Source: Paenibacillus sp. VTT E-133291
Lineage (GTDB): Bacteria; Bacillota; Bacilli; Paenibacillales; Paenibacillaceae
NCBI RefSeq assembly: GCF_002264395.1
Contig: NZ_NFVA01000011.1
Location: 1 to 64,000 of the forward strand
Direction: 5' to 3'
Length of the DNA: 64,000 bases
The notes under the pieces: generated by a model
The model's input: only the letters and a program-made list of their open reading frames with translations
Told to the model about the DNA's origin: nothing
Database searches by the model: none
Part shown: piece after piece, positions 16,330 through 26,014 of the stretch
Layout: each line of letters begins with the position of its first letter
Position numbering within the stretch: position 1 is the stretch's first letter
Made by a program: the position numbers and the translations under genes

Positions 16330-17910
16330 ATGTACAACGTATTATTAGTAGACGATGAGATGTTGGATCTAGAAGGTATGAGACAATTTATTCCTTGGAA
16401 TGAGCTTGGTATGGAAGTTGTGGAGGCTGCAAATAACGCGTTTACCGCGTGCGATATTTTAGACCAGCATGTGATTGATATTATCGTAAGTGATGTGAAT
16501 ATGCCGAATATGTCGGGTCTTGAGCTGGCCCGAATTGCCATAGAGAAAAAAAAGGATATACGCGTGATATTTGTAAGCGGTTACCAAGATTTCAGTTATG
16601 TTAAGCAAGCTTTGTCACTAAAGGCGTATAGTTACGTCCTTAAGCCCATGGATGATAGTGAACTCATTGCTGCACTTCAGAAAGTAAGGCAGGATTTAGA
16701 CGATGAACGTAAGCGCCGTGATGTTGAAGAAGCCTATCAGCATATGATTCCAATGGCCAAAAATGATTTGTTAATCCGCTTATTCGAAGGAGAATGGGAA
16801 GAGGGTAGCCAGGCCGGAATGTTGTCGCTTGTGAAGTCATACGGTTTGGATAAGCTGAATTGGCCTGTTCGTGTAGCTGTCTTGGAGCTTGACTACTTCA
16901 ACTGGCTTCAAGGACAGGATAATCTATCTAAACATCAAATGGCCAAGGACTTCCTTTATGAAGTGAATAGAATAGGTCAGAAGCACGGAATGCCACATTG
17001 TTACAAGGTATCGGCCTATCGGATTGCATTATTGATTAACGAGCAGGAAATGGAAAAGTTTACTGCGGATATTTACGCCTCGATTCGAGCGAAGTTTCCA
17101 GTCACAATGACTGTAGGTGTAGGCAAACCAACATTTTCTATGGAACAGATTCATATCTCCTATCGACAAGCTATGGAAGCTGTGGACGGGAAAATGTTTA
17201 TTGGCAAGGGCAATCTTATTATGTATGAAACCGTTAGCAGCGAACCGGGGATGATCGATGCCCGTATGTTAGATACCCGTATGGATACGCTGTTTAAAGC
17301 GGTGAAAGAGTATGAGTTAGTTCTTATTTATGATGAGATAGACAAGTTATTCCGCTCTGTAAGTAGTTTAAGATCCAAATTCACGATTCATAATCTGGCC
17401 ATGTATATCATTTGGAAGCTGGATCAGCAGTTAAAGGATGTTAGTGAGGATTTATTTGAAATTTTAAGTATGGAGATACATAGTTTAGATGTTTTACACC
17501 AATTCGATACGATCAGCGATATTCGCTCATGGCTCGTACTCAAAACGTTTGAGATCTCAGAGTACCTGCGTAGTAAATCAGATTCAGTGAACCATAAATT
17601 GATTAGAGAAATCATCCAAACGATGCAGGACAGAATGAGTGATAACTTTACGCTTAAAGATATTGCGCAGCAGTTCTCTTTCTCCCCTAACTATTTGGGT
17701 TACCTATTCAAAGAGGAAACTGGGAAAACGTTCAGCGAAGTACTTACACAGCTTCGAATGGATCAAGCAGGCAAGCTTTTAAAAGATCCGACATGCAAAA
17801 TCTATGAAATCGCTAGCAAGGTAGGCTATCGGTATCTCCCTTATTTCAGCAGACAGTTCAAAGAGGCTTATGGTATGACACCTATGGAGTATCGTAAGCG
17901 CGACAAGTGA
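16330..17910 (+). CDS. YesN-type response regulator with AraC DNA-binding domain
   Basis: A 526-residue response regulator. Residues 1-120 are the receiver domain with the acidic pair D-D-E near residue 9, the phospho-acceptor in I-V-S-D-V-N-M-P (about 54) and K in L-K-P-M-D. The middle of about 260 residues is the poorly conserved YesN linker region. The last 100 residues are an AraC-type double helix-turn-helix ending G-Y-R-Y-L-P-Y-F-S-R-Q-F-K. ATG 16330 follows AAAGGGGGA, so the upstream TTG codons are less likely. It pairs with the kinase 12 bp downstream and presumably activates the sugar operon. Confidence 0.9.
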   Translation: MYNVLLVDDEMLDLEGMRQFIPWNELGMEVVEAANNAFTACDILDQHVIDIIVSDVNMPNMSGLELARIAIEKKKDIRVIFVSGYQDFSYVKQALSLKAYSYVLKPMDDSELIAALQKVRQDLDDERKRRDVEEAYQHMIPMAKNDLLIRLFEGEWEEGSQAGMLSLVKSYGLDKLNWPVRVAVLELDYFNWLQGQDNLSKHQMAKDFLYEVNRIGQKHGMPHCYKVSAYRIALLINEQEMEKFTADIYASIRAKFPVTMTVGVGKPTFSMEQIHISYRQAMEAVDGKMFIGKGNLIMYETVSSEPGMIDARMLDTRMDTLFKAVKEYELVLIYDEIDKLFRSVSSLRSKFTIHNLAMYIIWKLDQQLKDVSEDLFEILSMEIHSLDVLHQFDTISDIRSWLVLKTFEISEYLRSKSDSVNHKLIREIIQTMQDRMSDNFTLKDIAQQFSFSPNYLGYLFKEETGKTFSEVLTQLRMDQAGKLLKDPTCKIYEIASKVGYRYLPYFSRQFKEAYGMTPMEYRKRDK

Positions 17911-17922
17911 TGGGGGATGATT

Positions 17923-19671
17923 ATGAAAATGCGAAGAAGACATAAATATGTGCCGATTGGGTATAAGTTAATGCTGACGTATATGTTTTTTATTATTATT
18001 CCTATATCCTTGATAGGGTTTGTCTCTCATTCCATGTATAATGATTCATTGCGCGAACATATCAATACGAATATTAAAGGAACGTTATTGCAGATACGTG
18101 ACAATATTGATTATAAAATGGACGAAGTTACTCGAATATCAACGCAATTATACAGTGATTTTGATTTTTATCGAAATCTTCGGAGTTATGAGGAAGGCTG
18201 GGAAAATTACGATCGGATGTCTAAGAAGGTGCTGCCGAAGCTTGACGTAGCTATTCAATCTACAGGTGTGAAGATAGGAATGTCGCTATTCTTAAAGAAT
18301 GAATCGATCCCTGAGATCTATTCGAATTCACTTGAGGGCTATTTGGATAATAGTAGCTTTTATCATCTCTACCACATGAAACGAATTGAAGGTAAATCCT
18401 GGTACTATGATTTTCCAACTGAAAAGTACGCTGAAACTATGAAATGGTGGCAGATCGAGAGCGATGTAGAGAATAACCGCATCTCGTTGCTCCGTAGACT
18501 AATTGATACATACGAACCTCTTAAGCCTAAAGAGATAGGATTCCTGCGGATTAATGTAAGAATTCCAGATCTATTTGACAGTGTCAGTTATACGAAGATA
18601 GGAAAAGGAAGTAATTTAATTATAAAAAATGAGTTTGGAAGAACGATGTATCAATCGGGTGAACTACCGGAGAACTATACTAATGAAGCCGAACTAAATA
18701 AGGATTACCTTACGATTAAAGAAACAATTATGGTTGCTAACCAAGCATGGCAATTAATCGCGCTTGTTCCAATTGCAATCCTTGAAAAGGATGCAATGAA
18801 GGTACGTTTGTTTATTATTTTAATGTGTCTCATATGCTGTGTGGTTTTTAGCTTTGTAGGCATATTTATATCCCGTTATTTTTCGATTCGGATTAATAAG
18901 TTCGTATATGTGCTTAATGCTTATCGGGAAGGTGATCTTCACAAGCGTATAAAATATCGGGGGAAGGATGAATTCTCTCAGATAGCAACTGCGCTGAATG
19001 ATATGGGTGAGAATATTGATATGTTGATTAAAGAGGTATATCTGACGCAGCTCCAGAAGAAAGAAGCGGAGCTTGAAATCCTACAATCGCAAATCAACCC
19101 ACATTTCCTGTACAATACTTTGTCGTCTATTATTCAATTAGCCAAGTTTGGTCAAAATGAGAAGCTGCAGAAGATGGTACTGGAGTTAGCGAAGTTTTAT
19201 CGTTTAACACTAAATGAAGGCCGTACGATGATTCCGGTTCCAACCGAAATTGAGCAAGCCAACGCCTATTTAGAAATCCAGAAAATTAAATATGGTGACC
19301 GCTTGGAGGTTATGTTTGATTTTGATACAGAGATCTGGCCTTACGAGACTATTAAACTGATTCTACAACCTTTTATCGAGAACGTGCTAAAACATGCTTG
19401 GTGCGGCGATCACATTCATTTGCGGATAGTAGGACGTAAGGAAGGCGATAGTATTCTCTTCCGAATCATTGACGACGGTATAGGCATCAGACAGGAACGG
19501 ATTGATCAAATATTCGATTCGAAGGGTCATACGAACACCGGTTATGGCGTCCGTAATGTGGATCAACGGATTAAACTGCAATATGGGCCTGAGTATGGCG
19601 TAACTATTTTTAGTCGTGTCGGAATTGGCACTTCAGTTCAGATCTTGATTCCTGCTAAAAAAAGAAAGTAA
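17923..19671 (+). CDS. YesM-type sensor histidine kinase
   Basis: A 582-residue membrane kinase: first transmembrane helix at about residues 15-37, an extracytoplasmic dCache-like sensor of about 250 residues, a second helix near 295-315, and a HAMP domain. The His_kinase domain has L-Q-S-Q-I-N-P-H-F-L-Y-N-T with the phosphorylated histidine, and the ATPase domain has G-I-G-I and G-Y-G-V-R-N-V. ATG 17923 lies 6-7 nt after TGGGGGA; ATG 17917 would sit on that RBS. It lies directly after the YesN-like regulator, the standard pair for oligosaccharide sensing. Confidence 0.9.
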   Translation: MKMRRRHKYVPIGYKLMLTYMFFIIIPISLIGFVSHSMYNDSLREHINTNIKGTLLQIRDNIDYKMDEVTRISTQLYSDFDFYRNLRSYEEGWENYDRMSKKVLPKLDVAIQSTGVKIGMSLFLKNESIPEIYSNSLEGYLDNSSFYHLYHMKRIEGKSWYYDFPTEKYAETMKWWQIESDVENNRISLLRRLIDTYEPLKPKEIGFLRINVRIPDLFDSVSYTKIGKGSNLIIKNEFGRTMYQSGELPENYTNEAELNKDYLTIKETIMVANQAWQLIALVPIAILEKDAMKVRLFIILMCLICCVVFSFVGIFISRYFSIRINKFVYVLNAYREGDLHKRIKYRGKDEFSQIATALNDMGENIDMLIKEVYLTQLQKKEAELEILQSQINPHFLYNTLSSIIQLAKFGQNEKLQKMVLELAKFYRLTLNEGRTMIPVPTEIEQANAYLEIQKIKYGDRLEVMFDFDTEIWPYETIKLILQPFIENVLKHAWCGDHIHLRIVGRKEGDSILFRIIDDGIGIRQERIDQIFDSKGHTNTGYGVRNVDQRIKLQYGPEYGVTIFSRVGIGTSVQILIPAKKRK

Positions 19672-19697
19672 GGCGCATTGTTGTTGTGTTATAGAGA

Positions 19698-19741
19698 AAG
19701 GGGTCTAAAGCTAGCTAGTGCTAGCTTTTAGACCCCTTGAT
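19698..19741. terminator. Strong bidirectional terminator
   Basis: AAGGGGTCTAAAGCTAGC from 19698 and GCTAGCTTTTAGACCCCTT ending at 19738 form a long stem with a four-base loop, with T or A runs on both sides. It serves the kinase gene and the convergent DUF1657 gene. Confidence 0.85.
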
Positions 19742-19757
19742 TGTTCATGTGATAAAT

Positions 19758-19964
19758 TTAGAAGCCTTTGTATTGAGGTTCTTCAGACTCTAATTCGGTT
19801 ACCCGATTCTCTACCTGTGTTACGATTTGCTGCGTTTGCTCAGCTGCATTTGTAAATAACGTTTTTGCACTTTCGTTTTGTGTTTCAAGTGCAAATTGCT
19901 CAAGGCTCGCTTGTGCACCTTTTAAAGAAGATAAACATGTTTTTACTTGTGAGGCTACTGTCAT
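19758..19964 (-). CDS. Stand-alone DUF1657 protein
   Basis: A 68-residue, cysteine-poor, all-helical protein that fits DUF1657: V-K-T-C-L-S-S-L-K-G-A-Q-A-S-L-E-Q-F-A-L followed by Q-N-E-S-A-K-T-L-F and a Q-rich second helix. DUF1657 proteins occur in spoVA-type operons of spore formers. RBS AGAGGAGAG on the minus strand. It is divergent from a DUF421 protein that carries a related domain at its own C-terminus, which supports a shared role in the spore membrane. Confidence 0.8.
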   Translation of the reverse strand: MTVASQVKTCLSSLKGAQASLEQFALETQNESAKTLFTNAAEQTQQIVTQVENRVTELESEEPQYKGF

Positions 19965-20170
19965 TAGGTTTCTCTCCTCTGTTTAAAGTTTTTAGCATGA
20001 CGTTTCCTATTGTCCTCAACCCCCACTTTAGTTATGCAGGAAAAAAATACAAACTTTTCAAGTAACCCGATTTCCATAAAAAAGTAGTCTAATTTAGGAT
20101 TGAATAAACCGTATTTAACAAATAATGAGTGTTAATAAACAAGGGTTGATTTAAAAGGAGGGTATTTGTA

Positions 20171-21031
20171 ATGCCGGAGTGGTTGGAGGTTGTAGTTCGA
20201 ACACTCTTTGCTGTGGTAGTCCTTTTCTTATTAACGAAATTGTTGGGAAAGAGACAAGTTTCACAGCTTTCGTTCTTTGAGTACATTACGGGAATAACCA
20301 TCGGTAGCTTGGCCGCCTACATTTCTATGGACACGGATAAGTATTGGCATTTGGGCCTGATTGCACTTGTGGTTTGGGTGGCCTGTTCGCTTGGTATTGA
20401 ATTTGTTCAGACCAAGAGTAAGAAAGCAAGAGATTTTATTGATTTTAAGGCTACTGTACTTATTAAGGACGGTAAAATACTCGAAGATAATATGAAAAAG
20501 GAACTCTTGACTACAGATGAATTATTAGCGAAACTTCGTGCTAAAGATGTATTCAACATATCTGAAGTTGAGTTTGCGATTATGGAGTCTGACGGAGCGA
20601 TAAATATTCTGCTTAAGAAGGAGTATCTCCCGCTATCGGCAAAGGATCTGGGCGTGAGGGTAGCCCCACAGAAAGAATCACAAGCTGTCATCATGGATGG
20701 GAAAGTATTAGATAAACCGCTAGACACCTTAAATCTGACACGCAGCTGGCTTGATGGAGCGCTTGAGAAAATGGGGCTAACCGTCGAGAATGTATTTCTC
20801 GGGCAAGTTGATTCTTACGGTGAGCTGACGGTCGATTTGTATGCTGATAACTTTAAAGTTCCACAGCCACAAGATAAACCACAATTATATGCTTTGCTCA
20901 AAAAATGTGAAGCGGATCTGGAAATGTTCAGTTTGTCGACAGATAATGAAAAAGCAAAAAAAATGTATGAACAGTGCTCAGAGCAATTGCAAGCATCTTT
21001 GAAAGTGCTAAAGCCTTTAATCCAAAGTTGA
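20171..21031 (+). CDS. 2Duf-like membrane protein (DUF421 plus C-terminal DUF1657-like domain)
   Basis: A 286-residue protein. The first 90 residues hold three transmembrane helices with the DUF421 motifs K-L-L-G-K-R-Q-V-S-Q-L and F-E-Y-I-T-G-I-T-I-G-S; residues about 90-210 are the YetF/DUF421 cytoplasmic domain. The last 50 residues (about 236-286) resemble the neighbouring DUF1657 protein: 12 of 23 aligned positions are identical from A-L-L-K-K to K-A-K. DUF421 plus DUF1657 is the layout of 2Duf from the spoVA-2mob operon, which raises spore wet-heat resistance. Here it lies next to a germination operon. RBS AAAAGGAGGG. Confidence 0.85.
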   Translation: MPEWLEVVVRTLFAVVVLFLLTKLLGKRQVSQLSFFEYITGITIGSLAAYISMDTDKYWHLGLIALVVWVACSLGIEFVQTKSKKARDFIDFKATVLIKDGKILEDNMKKELLTTDELLAKLRAKDVFNISEVEFAIMESDGAINILLKKEYLPLSAKDLGVRVAPQKESQAVIMDGKVLDKPLDTLNLTRSWLDGALEKMGLTVENVFLGQVDSYGELTVDLYADNFKVPQPQDKPQLYALLKKCEADLEMFSLSTDNEKAKKMYEQCSEQLQASLKVLKPLIQS

Positions 21032-21059
21032 TGGGCTAACAAACCTCATACAAAAACAC

Positions 21060-21094
21060 GAAAGAACCGGTTATTCATTCCGGTTCTTTCTTTG
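21060..21094 (+). terminator. Terminator between the 2Duf-like gene and the ger operon
   Basis: GAAAGAACCGG (21060-21070) and CCGGTTCTTTC (21080-21090) form a perfect 11-bp stem followed by TTTG. It makes the ger operon a separate transcription unit. Confidence 0.85.
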
Positions 21095-21188
21095 TCTGCA
21101 GCTAAATGGAGTAGAAAGTATAAACCTGGTAAACCATTGGCAAACTAAGCCAGATTGATACAACGCAAAAAAAGGAGGTATACAGCCA

Positions 21189-22631
21189 ATGTCAGGAATT
21201 TTAGAGACCATTAAAGATCAACTGGTGGGAAGCAGTGATACGGTGTATCAGAACATTTCTGTTCATGGGCATACTTGTCAGTTGATCTATTTACCCTCCA
21301 TCATCGATTCTAAGACACTTCATGAAAGTATTGCATTACCGCTAATTACAGAAGCCAATGCAAAGTTAGAATGGCCTGACTTCTTAGAACGGTTAGATCA
21401 AGGCGTTGTTTTTCCAATCTCGTATTTTAAGATGTATGACCTACAAAAGATTGTAGATTTGATCGTTGCAGGGAAAGTAGTGCTTTATATAGAGGATCTT
21501 CCTTATGTTTATTATTTTGAAATTACCCAATATCAAAAAAGATCAGTGACCGAATCACAAAACGAACTTGTAGTGATTGGTCCCCAAGAGGCTTTCATTG
21601 AAGATATTGAAACGAATCTCTCTTTGATTCGACATAAAATTAAACATCCGGATCTAAAAACCATGCATTATTCAATTGGGAAATATACAAAAACTGATGT
21701 GTATGTGGTCTATATTGAAGGACTTTACAAAAAAGAAGTTCTAGCTGAGATTAAACAGAAACTCGATGAAATAGATATTGACGGGATACTGGGTATTAGT
21801 TACCTATCGGAACATTTGAGAAAGGGAAACTTCACCCCTTTTCCGGTATTTCAATATACAGAACGCCCTGACTCAGTAGCGGCTTCGCTGATGGAAGGTC
21901 GGGTCGGAATCTTACAAGACGGAACACCAACCGCGATGATTGCACCGACATCCCTTTTTACAATGCTGCAATCCTCTGAGGATTATTACCAAAACTTTTA
22001 TGCGGCAAGCTGGATTCGTATTGTTCGATTTATGTTCTCAATCATATCCATGATTCTTCCATCACTTTATGTAGCGATTACAACCTTTCATCCTCAAATC
22101 ATTCCACCGAATCTGTTAATTACCATTGCTTCAGCGAGAGAGAACATTCCATTCTCAGCGCTTACCGAGGCTTTAATTATGGAGCTAACCTTTGAAGCGC
22201 TTAGAGAGGCTGGGACTAGAATTCCAAAGCCTGTTGGGCAGACGGTTTCAATTATTGGGGGTATCGTTATTGGTCAGGCTGCGGTCCAAGCAGGAATTGT
22301 ATCTGCACCAATGGTTATTGTTGTTTCTATTACTGGAATTGCCACTTATATCATCCCCCATTATGAGCTTGGTCTGACTTTCCGGCTACTTCGTTTCCCG
22401 TTACTGATTATGGGTGGAACCATGGGGCTGCTCGGGGTATATATTACAGCTTTTTTGATTTATGGACATTTAGCTAATTTAAGGCCGTTAGGTGCTCCAT
22501 ATTTGCAACCCGTTGCCCCATTTGTGTTACAGGACTGGAAGGATACATTAGCCCGCTTTCCCTCGAACTTTATGACGAAACGCAGCAACCTCTATACAGA
22601 TAGGAATAAAAGGAGACAGAAAGAGAAATGA
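21189..22631 (+). CDS. Spore germination receptor subunit A (GerAA family)
   Basis: A 480-residue GerA-family protein of the spore inner-membrane germinant receptor. About 230 soluble residues are followed by a membrane domain with about five helices; G-I-L-Q-D-G-T-P and the Pro-rich I-I-P-P-N-L-L-I-T-I-A-S-A-R-E are typical family stretches, and F-E-A-L-R-E-A-G follows. RBS AAAGGAGG. The stop overlaps the next gene by 4 bp. Order here is A-C-B. Confidence 0.93.
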   Translation: MSGILETIKDQLVGSSDTVYQNISVHGHTCQLIYLPSIIDSKTLHESIALPLITEANAKLEWPDFLERLDQGVVFPISYFKMYDLQKIVDLIVAGKVVLYIEDLPYVYYFEITQYQKRSVTESQNELVVIGPQEAFIEDIETNLSLIRHKIKHPDLKTMHYSIGKYTKTDVYVVYIEGLYKKEVLAEIKQKLDEIDIDGILGISYLSEHLRKGNFTPFPVFQYTERPDSVAASLMEGRVGILQDGTPTAMIAPTSLFTMLQSSEDYYQNFYAASWIRIVRFMFSIISMILPSLYVAITTFHPQIIPPNLLITIASARENIPFSALTEALIMELTFEALREAGTRIPKPVGQTVSIIGGIVIGQAAVQAGIVSAPMVIVVSITGIATYIIPHYELGLTFRLLRFPLLIMGGTMGLLGVYITAFLIYGHLANLRPLGAPYLQPVAPFVLQDWKDTLARFPSNFMTKRSNLYTDRNKRRQKEK

Positions 22632-23785
22632 GAATCCTGAAGATAGGAGTGATTCTAATCTTGCTCCTAAATATAACAGGCTGCTGGTCGTCAAAGGTAG
22701 AATTGGATGAACTAACATTTGTATACGGAATGTTTATTGATGAAGGCAAAGAACAAGGTACTATTGAAATTACGATTAACTCACCCTTGCCCAATCGGCT
22801 TAACGCAGCTGGACAACCTTCAAGTGGCGGAGGAGGAGACGGGAAAACTTATTCTACAGTTTCTAAGACCTCAGGAACGATTGCAGACGCTATGTTGTTA
22901 ATTCAAAAAGATTTAACACGTAAACTTAGTCTTGCTCAATTAAAAGTAATTGTCTTAGGGAAAACCTTTGCTGAACAAGGCATAAGTGAACTATTGCTAT
23001 GGATTGAAAGAGAACCTAGTCTTCCTCTGGGTGCGTATGTTATGGCTAGCCCCGGAAGTGCCAAAGAAATGAGTACACTAGCACCTATTTACGAGCAATT
23101 GCCTTCGGATGTACTAAAGAACTTTGGATCAGAGAGATATTTGTTTTCTACTACGGTTAAGGATTGCTTGTTTGCAGAAGCATCAGGTGTTGGTTTTGCT
23201 ATAAACAATCTTTCCTTTGGTAAAAAAGAAGAAGCAGCATCTAAGGATGGAAAACCGGAGTATTGGGCAGGAATCCAAGGGGCAATGCTTTTTCAAAAAG
23301 ATAAGATGAAAGGAGTTCTTAAGCTTAAAGAGGGAAGGGCCTTAGCTTGGGCGGCAGGCAGTCTTAAGCTGGCAGTTTACTCCGTCGATTGGGATGAGGG
23401 CAATGGTGGCGCAAGTGTTATATTTGTAAGCACGAAATCATCAAAGAAGGTAAATCAAACGGATAATGGTCCTGTGTTTACAGTGAATTTAAAGGGGAAA
23501 GCTAGTGTTATTTATTTAAGGGACCCTAAGAATAGGGATGCAGAGGAACTCGGCCAAATTATCATTGCAAAGCTTAAAGAGAAAGTCTCTGATCATCTTA
23601 CCGAAGCTATTCGTAATACCCAAAAAGCAGGTGCCGATATTCTACAGCTCGGATTGTTACTGGAATGGAACGATCCAAAGCAATGGAAGCAAGTTAGAGA
23701 GCGCTGGGATAATTATTACGCTCAAGAGGCTGATATTAAGGTGAAGACAGATTTTAGCATTGTGGATTTTGGAACAGCAAAATAA
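22628..23785 (+). CDS. Germination receptor lipoprotein (Ger(x)C family)
   Basis: A 385-residue lipoprotein of the GerAC family. The lipobox N-I-T-G-C puts the lipid anchor at Cys19, followed by W-S-S-K-V-E-L-D-E-L typical of the family. The C-terminal domain holds A-D-I-L-Q-L-G and W as in other GerAC proteins. It is coupled to gerAA by an ATGA overlap and should sit on the outer face of the spore inner membrane as subunit C of the receptor. Confidence 0.92.
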   Translation: MRILKIGVILILLLNITGCWSSKVELDELTFVYGMFIDEGKEQGTIEITINSPLPNRLNAAGQPSSGGGGDGKTYSTVSKTSGTIADAMLLIQKDLTRKLSLAQLKVIVLGKTFAEQGISELLLWIEREPSLPLGAYVMASPGSAKEMSTLAPIYEQLPSDVLKNFGSERYLFSTTVKDCLFAEASGVGFAINNLSFGKKEEAASKDGKPEYWAGIQGAMLFQKDKMKGVLKLKEGRALAWAAGSLKLAVYSVDWDEGNGGASVIFVSTKSSKKVNQTDNGPVFTVNLKGKASVIYLRDPKNRDAEELGQIIIAKLKEKVSDHLTEAIRNTQKAGADILQLGLLLEWNDPKQWKQVRERWDNYYAQEADIKVKTDFSIVDFGTAK

Positions 23786-23805
23786 GACGTTTAGAGGGAG
23801 AAGTT

Positions 23806-24894
23806 ATGCGAACATCGAAATGGCAGCTGTTCCGTTTTTTCATTATTTTCTTCAGCTCTCAAACCACTATTTTTTTGATTCCGACTCTAATTGCTACTTC
23901 ATCCTATCAAGGCTGGATTGCATTAATAGTGGGGTCATTATTAGGGTTGATCTTATTGTGGTTTACTTTTTACGTCGGTATGTTGCGCCCTAATCAAGCG
24001 TGGGTTAGCTTTGGAAAAGAGATCATAGGTAAATGGCCACACAAGTTCATGCTTCTATTGCTCTTAAGCTGGTGTGTTTATTATGCATCTTATGATATTG
24101 AGAACTTTGTGTTATTCTTTGGTTCTAATTATTTGAGAGGAACTCCGCCTCTGTTTATTCAATGTGTAATTGGGCTAGTGATTATGTATACGGCAAGTTT
24201 AGGCTTTACAACGATAGCGTATATGGCGGATGGTCTTTTTCTTGTTTTTTTCATCACGATGATCATTTTATTTAATTTATTTCTACCGAATGCGGACTTC
24301 AATATGCTGCCAGCCTTCATTCATTATCATGATCCCGGGATTGCCCTGAAAGACTCTATTGTAGTCATGTCATGGTTTGGAGAATGGATTGTCCTCTTGT
24401 TTGTTGTGCCCGATCTGAAGCTTGAAGCGAAGATGCTTAAAAGATTAGTATTAACGGGGGTATTTGTCCTAGTCACTGTCTTAATTGGTTGGTCACTGAC
24501 GATGATGAGTTTTGGTCCACATTTGGGTCAGCAACTGCAATATCCTTTCCTTGAATTGGTGCGTAGCTCCAAACAAGATAATTTGCTAGGTAATTCGGAT
24601 CCGCTCTTAATTGGAATATGGTCATCTTCTATGTTCATTCACAGCTCTTTTCTTATTTACGTAGCCTCTAGATGTGTATCGGGCTTGTTTAATACAAAAG
24701 CTAGAAAAATGTACATTCCCTTCTTAACAATAGCTTCAATATCGATAGCTTTTTTATATTCACGACACATAGGCAGTTATTATAAACACTATAATAGTTA
24801 TGCTATTGTTGTCATTTGGCTAATTGTTGAAAGCATCCCGATCTATTATGCCATCACGGCTTACTTTCGATATCGGAATAAACCTGCGAGGTAA
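23806..24894 (+). CDS. Germination receptor permease-like subunit (GerAB family)
   Basis: A 362-residue protein of the amino-acid-permease-like spore germination family with about ten transmembrane helices. The N-terminus Q-L-F-R-F-F-I-I-F-F-S-S-Q and the internal A-Y-M-A-D-G-L are consistent with GerAB. This subunit binds the germinant in studied receptors. RBS AGAGGGAGAA. Third gene of the operon; a terminator-like hairpin follows. Confidence 0.9.
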   Translation: MRTSKWQLFRFFIIFFSSQTTIFLIPTLIATSSYQGWIALIVGSLLGLILLWFTFYVGMLRPNQAWVSFGKEIIGKWPHKFMLLLLLSWCVYYASYDIENFVLFFGSNYLRGTPPLFIQCVIGLVIMYTASLGFTTIAYMADGLFLVFFITMIILFNLFLPNADFNMLPAFIHYHDPGIALKDSIVVMSWFGEWIVLLFVVPDLKLEAKMLKRLVLTGVFVLVTVLIGWSLTMMSFGPHLGQQLQYPFLELVRSSKQDNLLGNSDPLLIGIWSSSMFIHSSFLIYVASRCVSGLFNTKARKMYIPFLTIASISIAFLYSRHIGSYYKHYNSYAIVVIWLIVESIPIYYAITAYFRYRNKPAR

Positions 24895-24916
24895 ATGAAA
24901 ACAGAGAGGGAAATCT

Positions 24917-24950
24917 AGGTGCTGCCTTTTTAATTGGCAGGGCCTTTTCT
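24917..24950 (+). terminator. Terminator after the ger operon
   Basis: AGGTGCTGCC (24917-24926) pairs with GGCAGGGCCT (24936-24945) with one mismatch, followed by TTTTCTT. Confidence 0.65.
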
Positions 24951-25033
24951 TGTGAATTATATATTGGATACACTTTCTGTTATGATGAAAGGAATTATTA
25001 CAATAATTTCCTCAGATTGGATGGTGCATTTAC

Positions 25034-26011
25034 ATGAATCTTCAAGAAGTTACCGAACTCATCAAATCTATTAGAACCAATCTAGCTAGAGTCATTGTTG
25101 GAAAAGAGGATGGAGTAGATCTGCTACTAACCGCATTACTTGCGAATGGCCATGTTCTGCTGGAAGATGTTCCGGGTACTGGTAAAACCTTGCTAGCCAA
25201 AGTCCTTGCAAAATCTTTAGATTGTACATTTAAGCGTATACAATTTACACCAGATTTGCTGCCTTCAGATTTAAGCGGGATTAATTTTTATAATCAAAAG
25301 ACAGGTGAATTTCAGTTTAGACCAGGTCCAGTATTTGCGAATATTTTATTGGCTGATGAAATTAACCGTGCAACACCAAGAACACAATCCAGTCTGCTGG
25401 AATGTATGGAGGAGCGGCAAATCACGATCGATGGTGTGACTCATGGTCTTGATGCACCTTTTCTCGTTATTGCTACTCAGAATCCGATTGATAACCAGGG
25501 CACTTTTCCGTTGCCCGAAGCTCAATTAGATAGATTTCTGATGCGGATTACTACGGGTTATCCTTCATTTGACGAAGGGATTCATATTTTACAGCGTTTC
25601 CGTGAGAATAATCCGCTTGAAGAGACTTTTGCTGTGGCTAGCGCTCAAGATATTCAAGCTGCACAGCATTTGGCCGCTTCTGTGAGTATTAGTGATGATT
25701 TGCTAGCCTATATCGTTCGGATTACGGAAGCTACTCGTAAATCTACGGCAGTAAAACTAGGGGCGAGCCCACGTGCAAGCGGAGCATTGCTCAGATCATC
25801 TCAAGGATATGCTCTAATTCAAGGTAGATCTTACGTTACACCAGATGATATTAAAGCCGTAGCTGTTCCGGTGCTTGCACATCGTCTACTGCTTCATCGT
25901 GGATTAGGTTCAAAAGAGGGTCAGGCCGCAGAAATTGTGATACAAGTGCTTCGTGAGGTAGAAGTGCCAACAGAACTTGTTGCGTCCTTAAGAGGCGGAA
26001 AGGTGGAATGA
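25034..26011 (+). CDS. MoxR-family AAA ATPase
   Basis: A 325-residue MoxR-type ATPase: Walker A E-D-V-P-G-T-G-K-T, Walker B L-L-A-D-E-I-N-R-A, sensor 1 V-I-A-T-Q-N-P, and the P-L-P-E-A-Q-L-D-R-F arginine region. MoxR proteins act as chaperone-like partners of DUF58 or von Willebrand-type proteins. The RBS is weak (GGATGG). It is the first gene of a three-gene operon with a DUF58 protein and a membrane protein, the usual order in Bacillota. Confidence 0.93.
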   Translation: MNLQEVTELIKSIRTNLARVIVGKEDGVDLLLTALLANGHVLLEDVPGTGKTLLAKVLAKSLDCTFKRIQFTPDLLPSDLSGINFYNQKTGEFQFRPGPVFANILLADEINRATPRTQSSLLECMEERQITIDGVTHGLDAPFLVIATQNPIDNQGTFPLPEAQLDRFLMRITTGYPSFDEGIHILQRFRENNPLEETFAVASAQDIQAAQHLAASVSISDDLLAYIVRITEATRKSTAVKLGASPRASGALLRSSQGYALIQGRSYVTPDDIKAVAVPVLAHRLLLHRGLGSKEGQAAEIVIQVLREVEVPTELVASLRGGKVE

Positions 26012-26014
26012 GCT

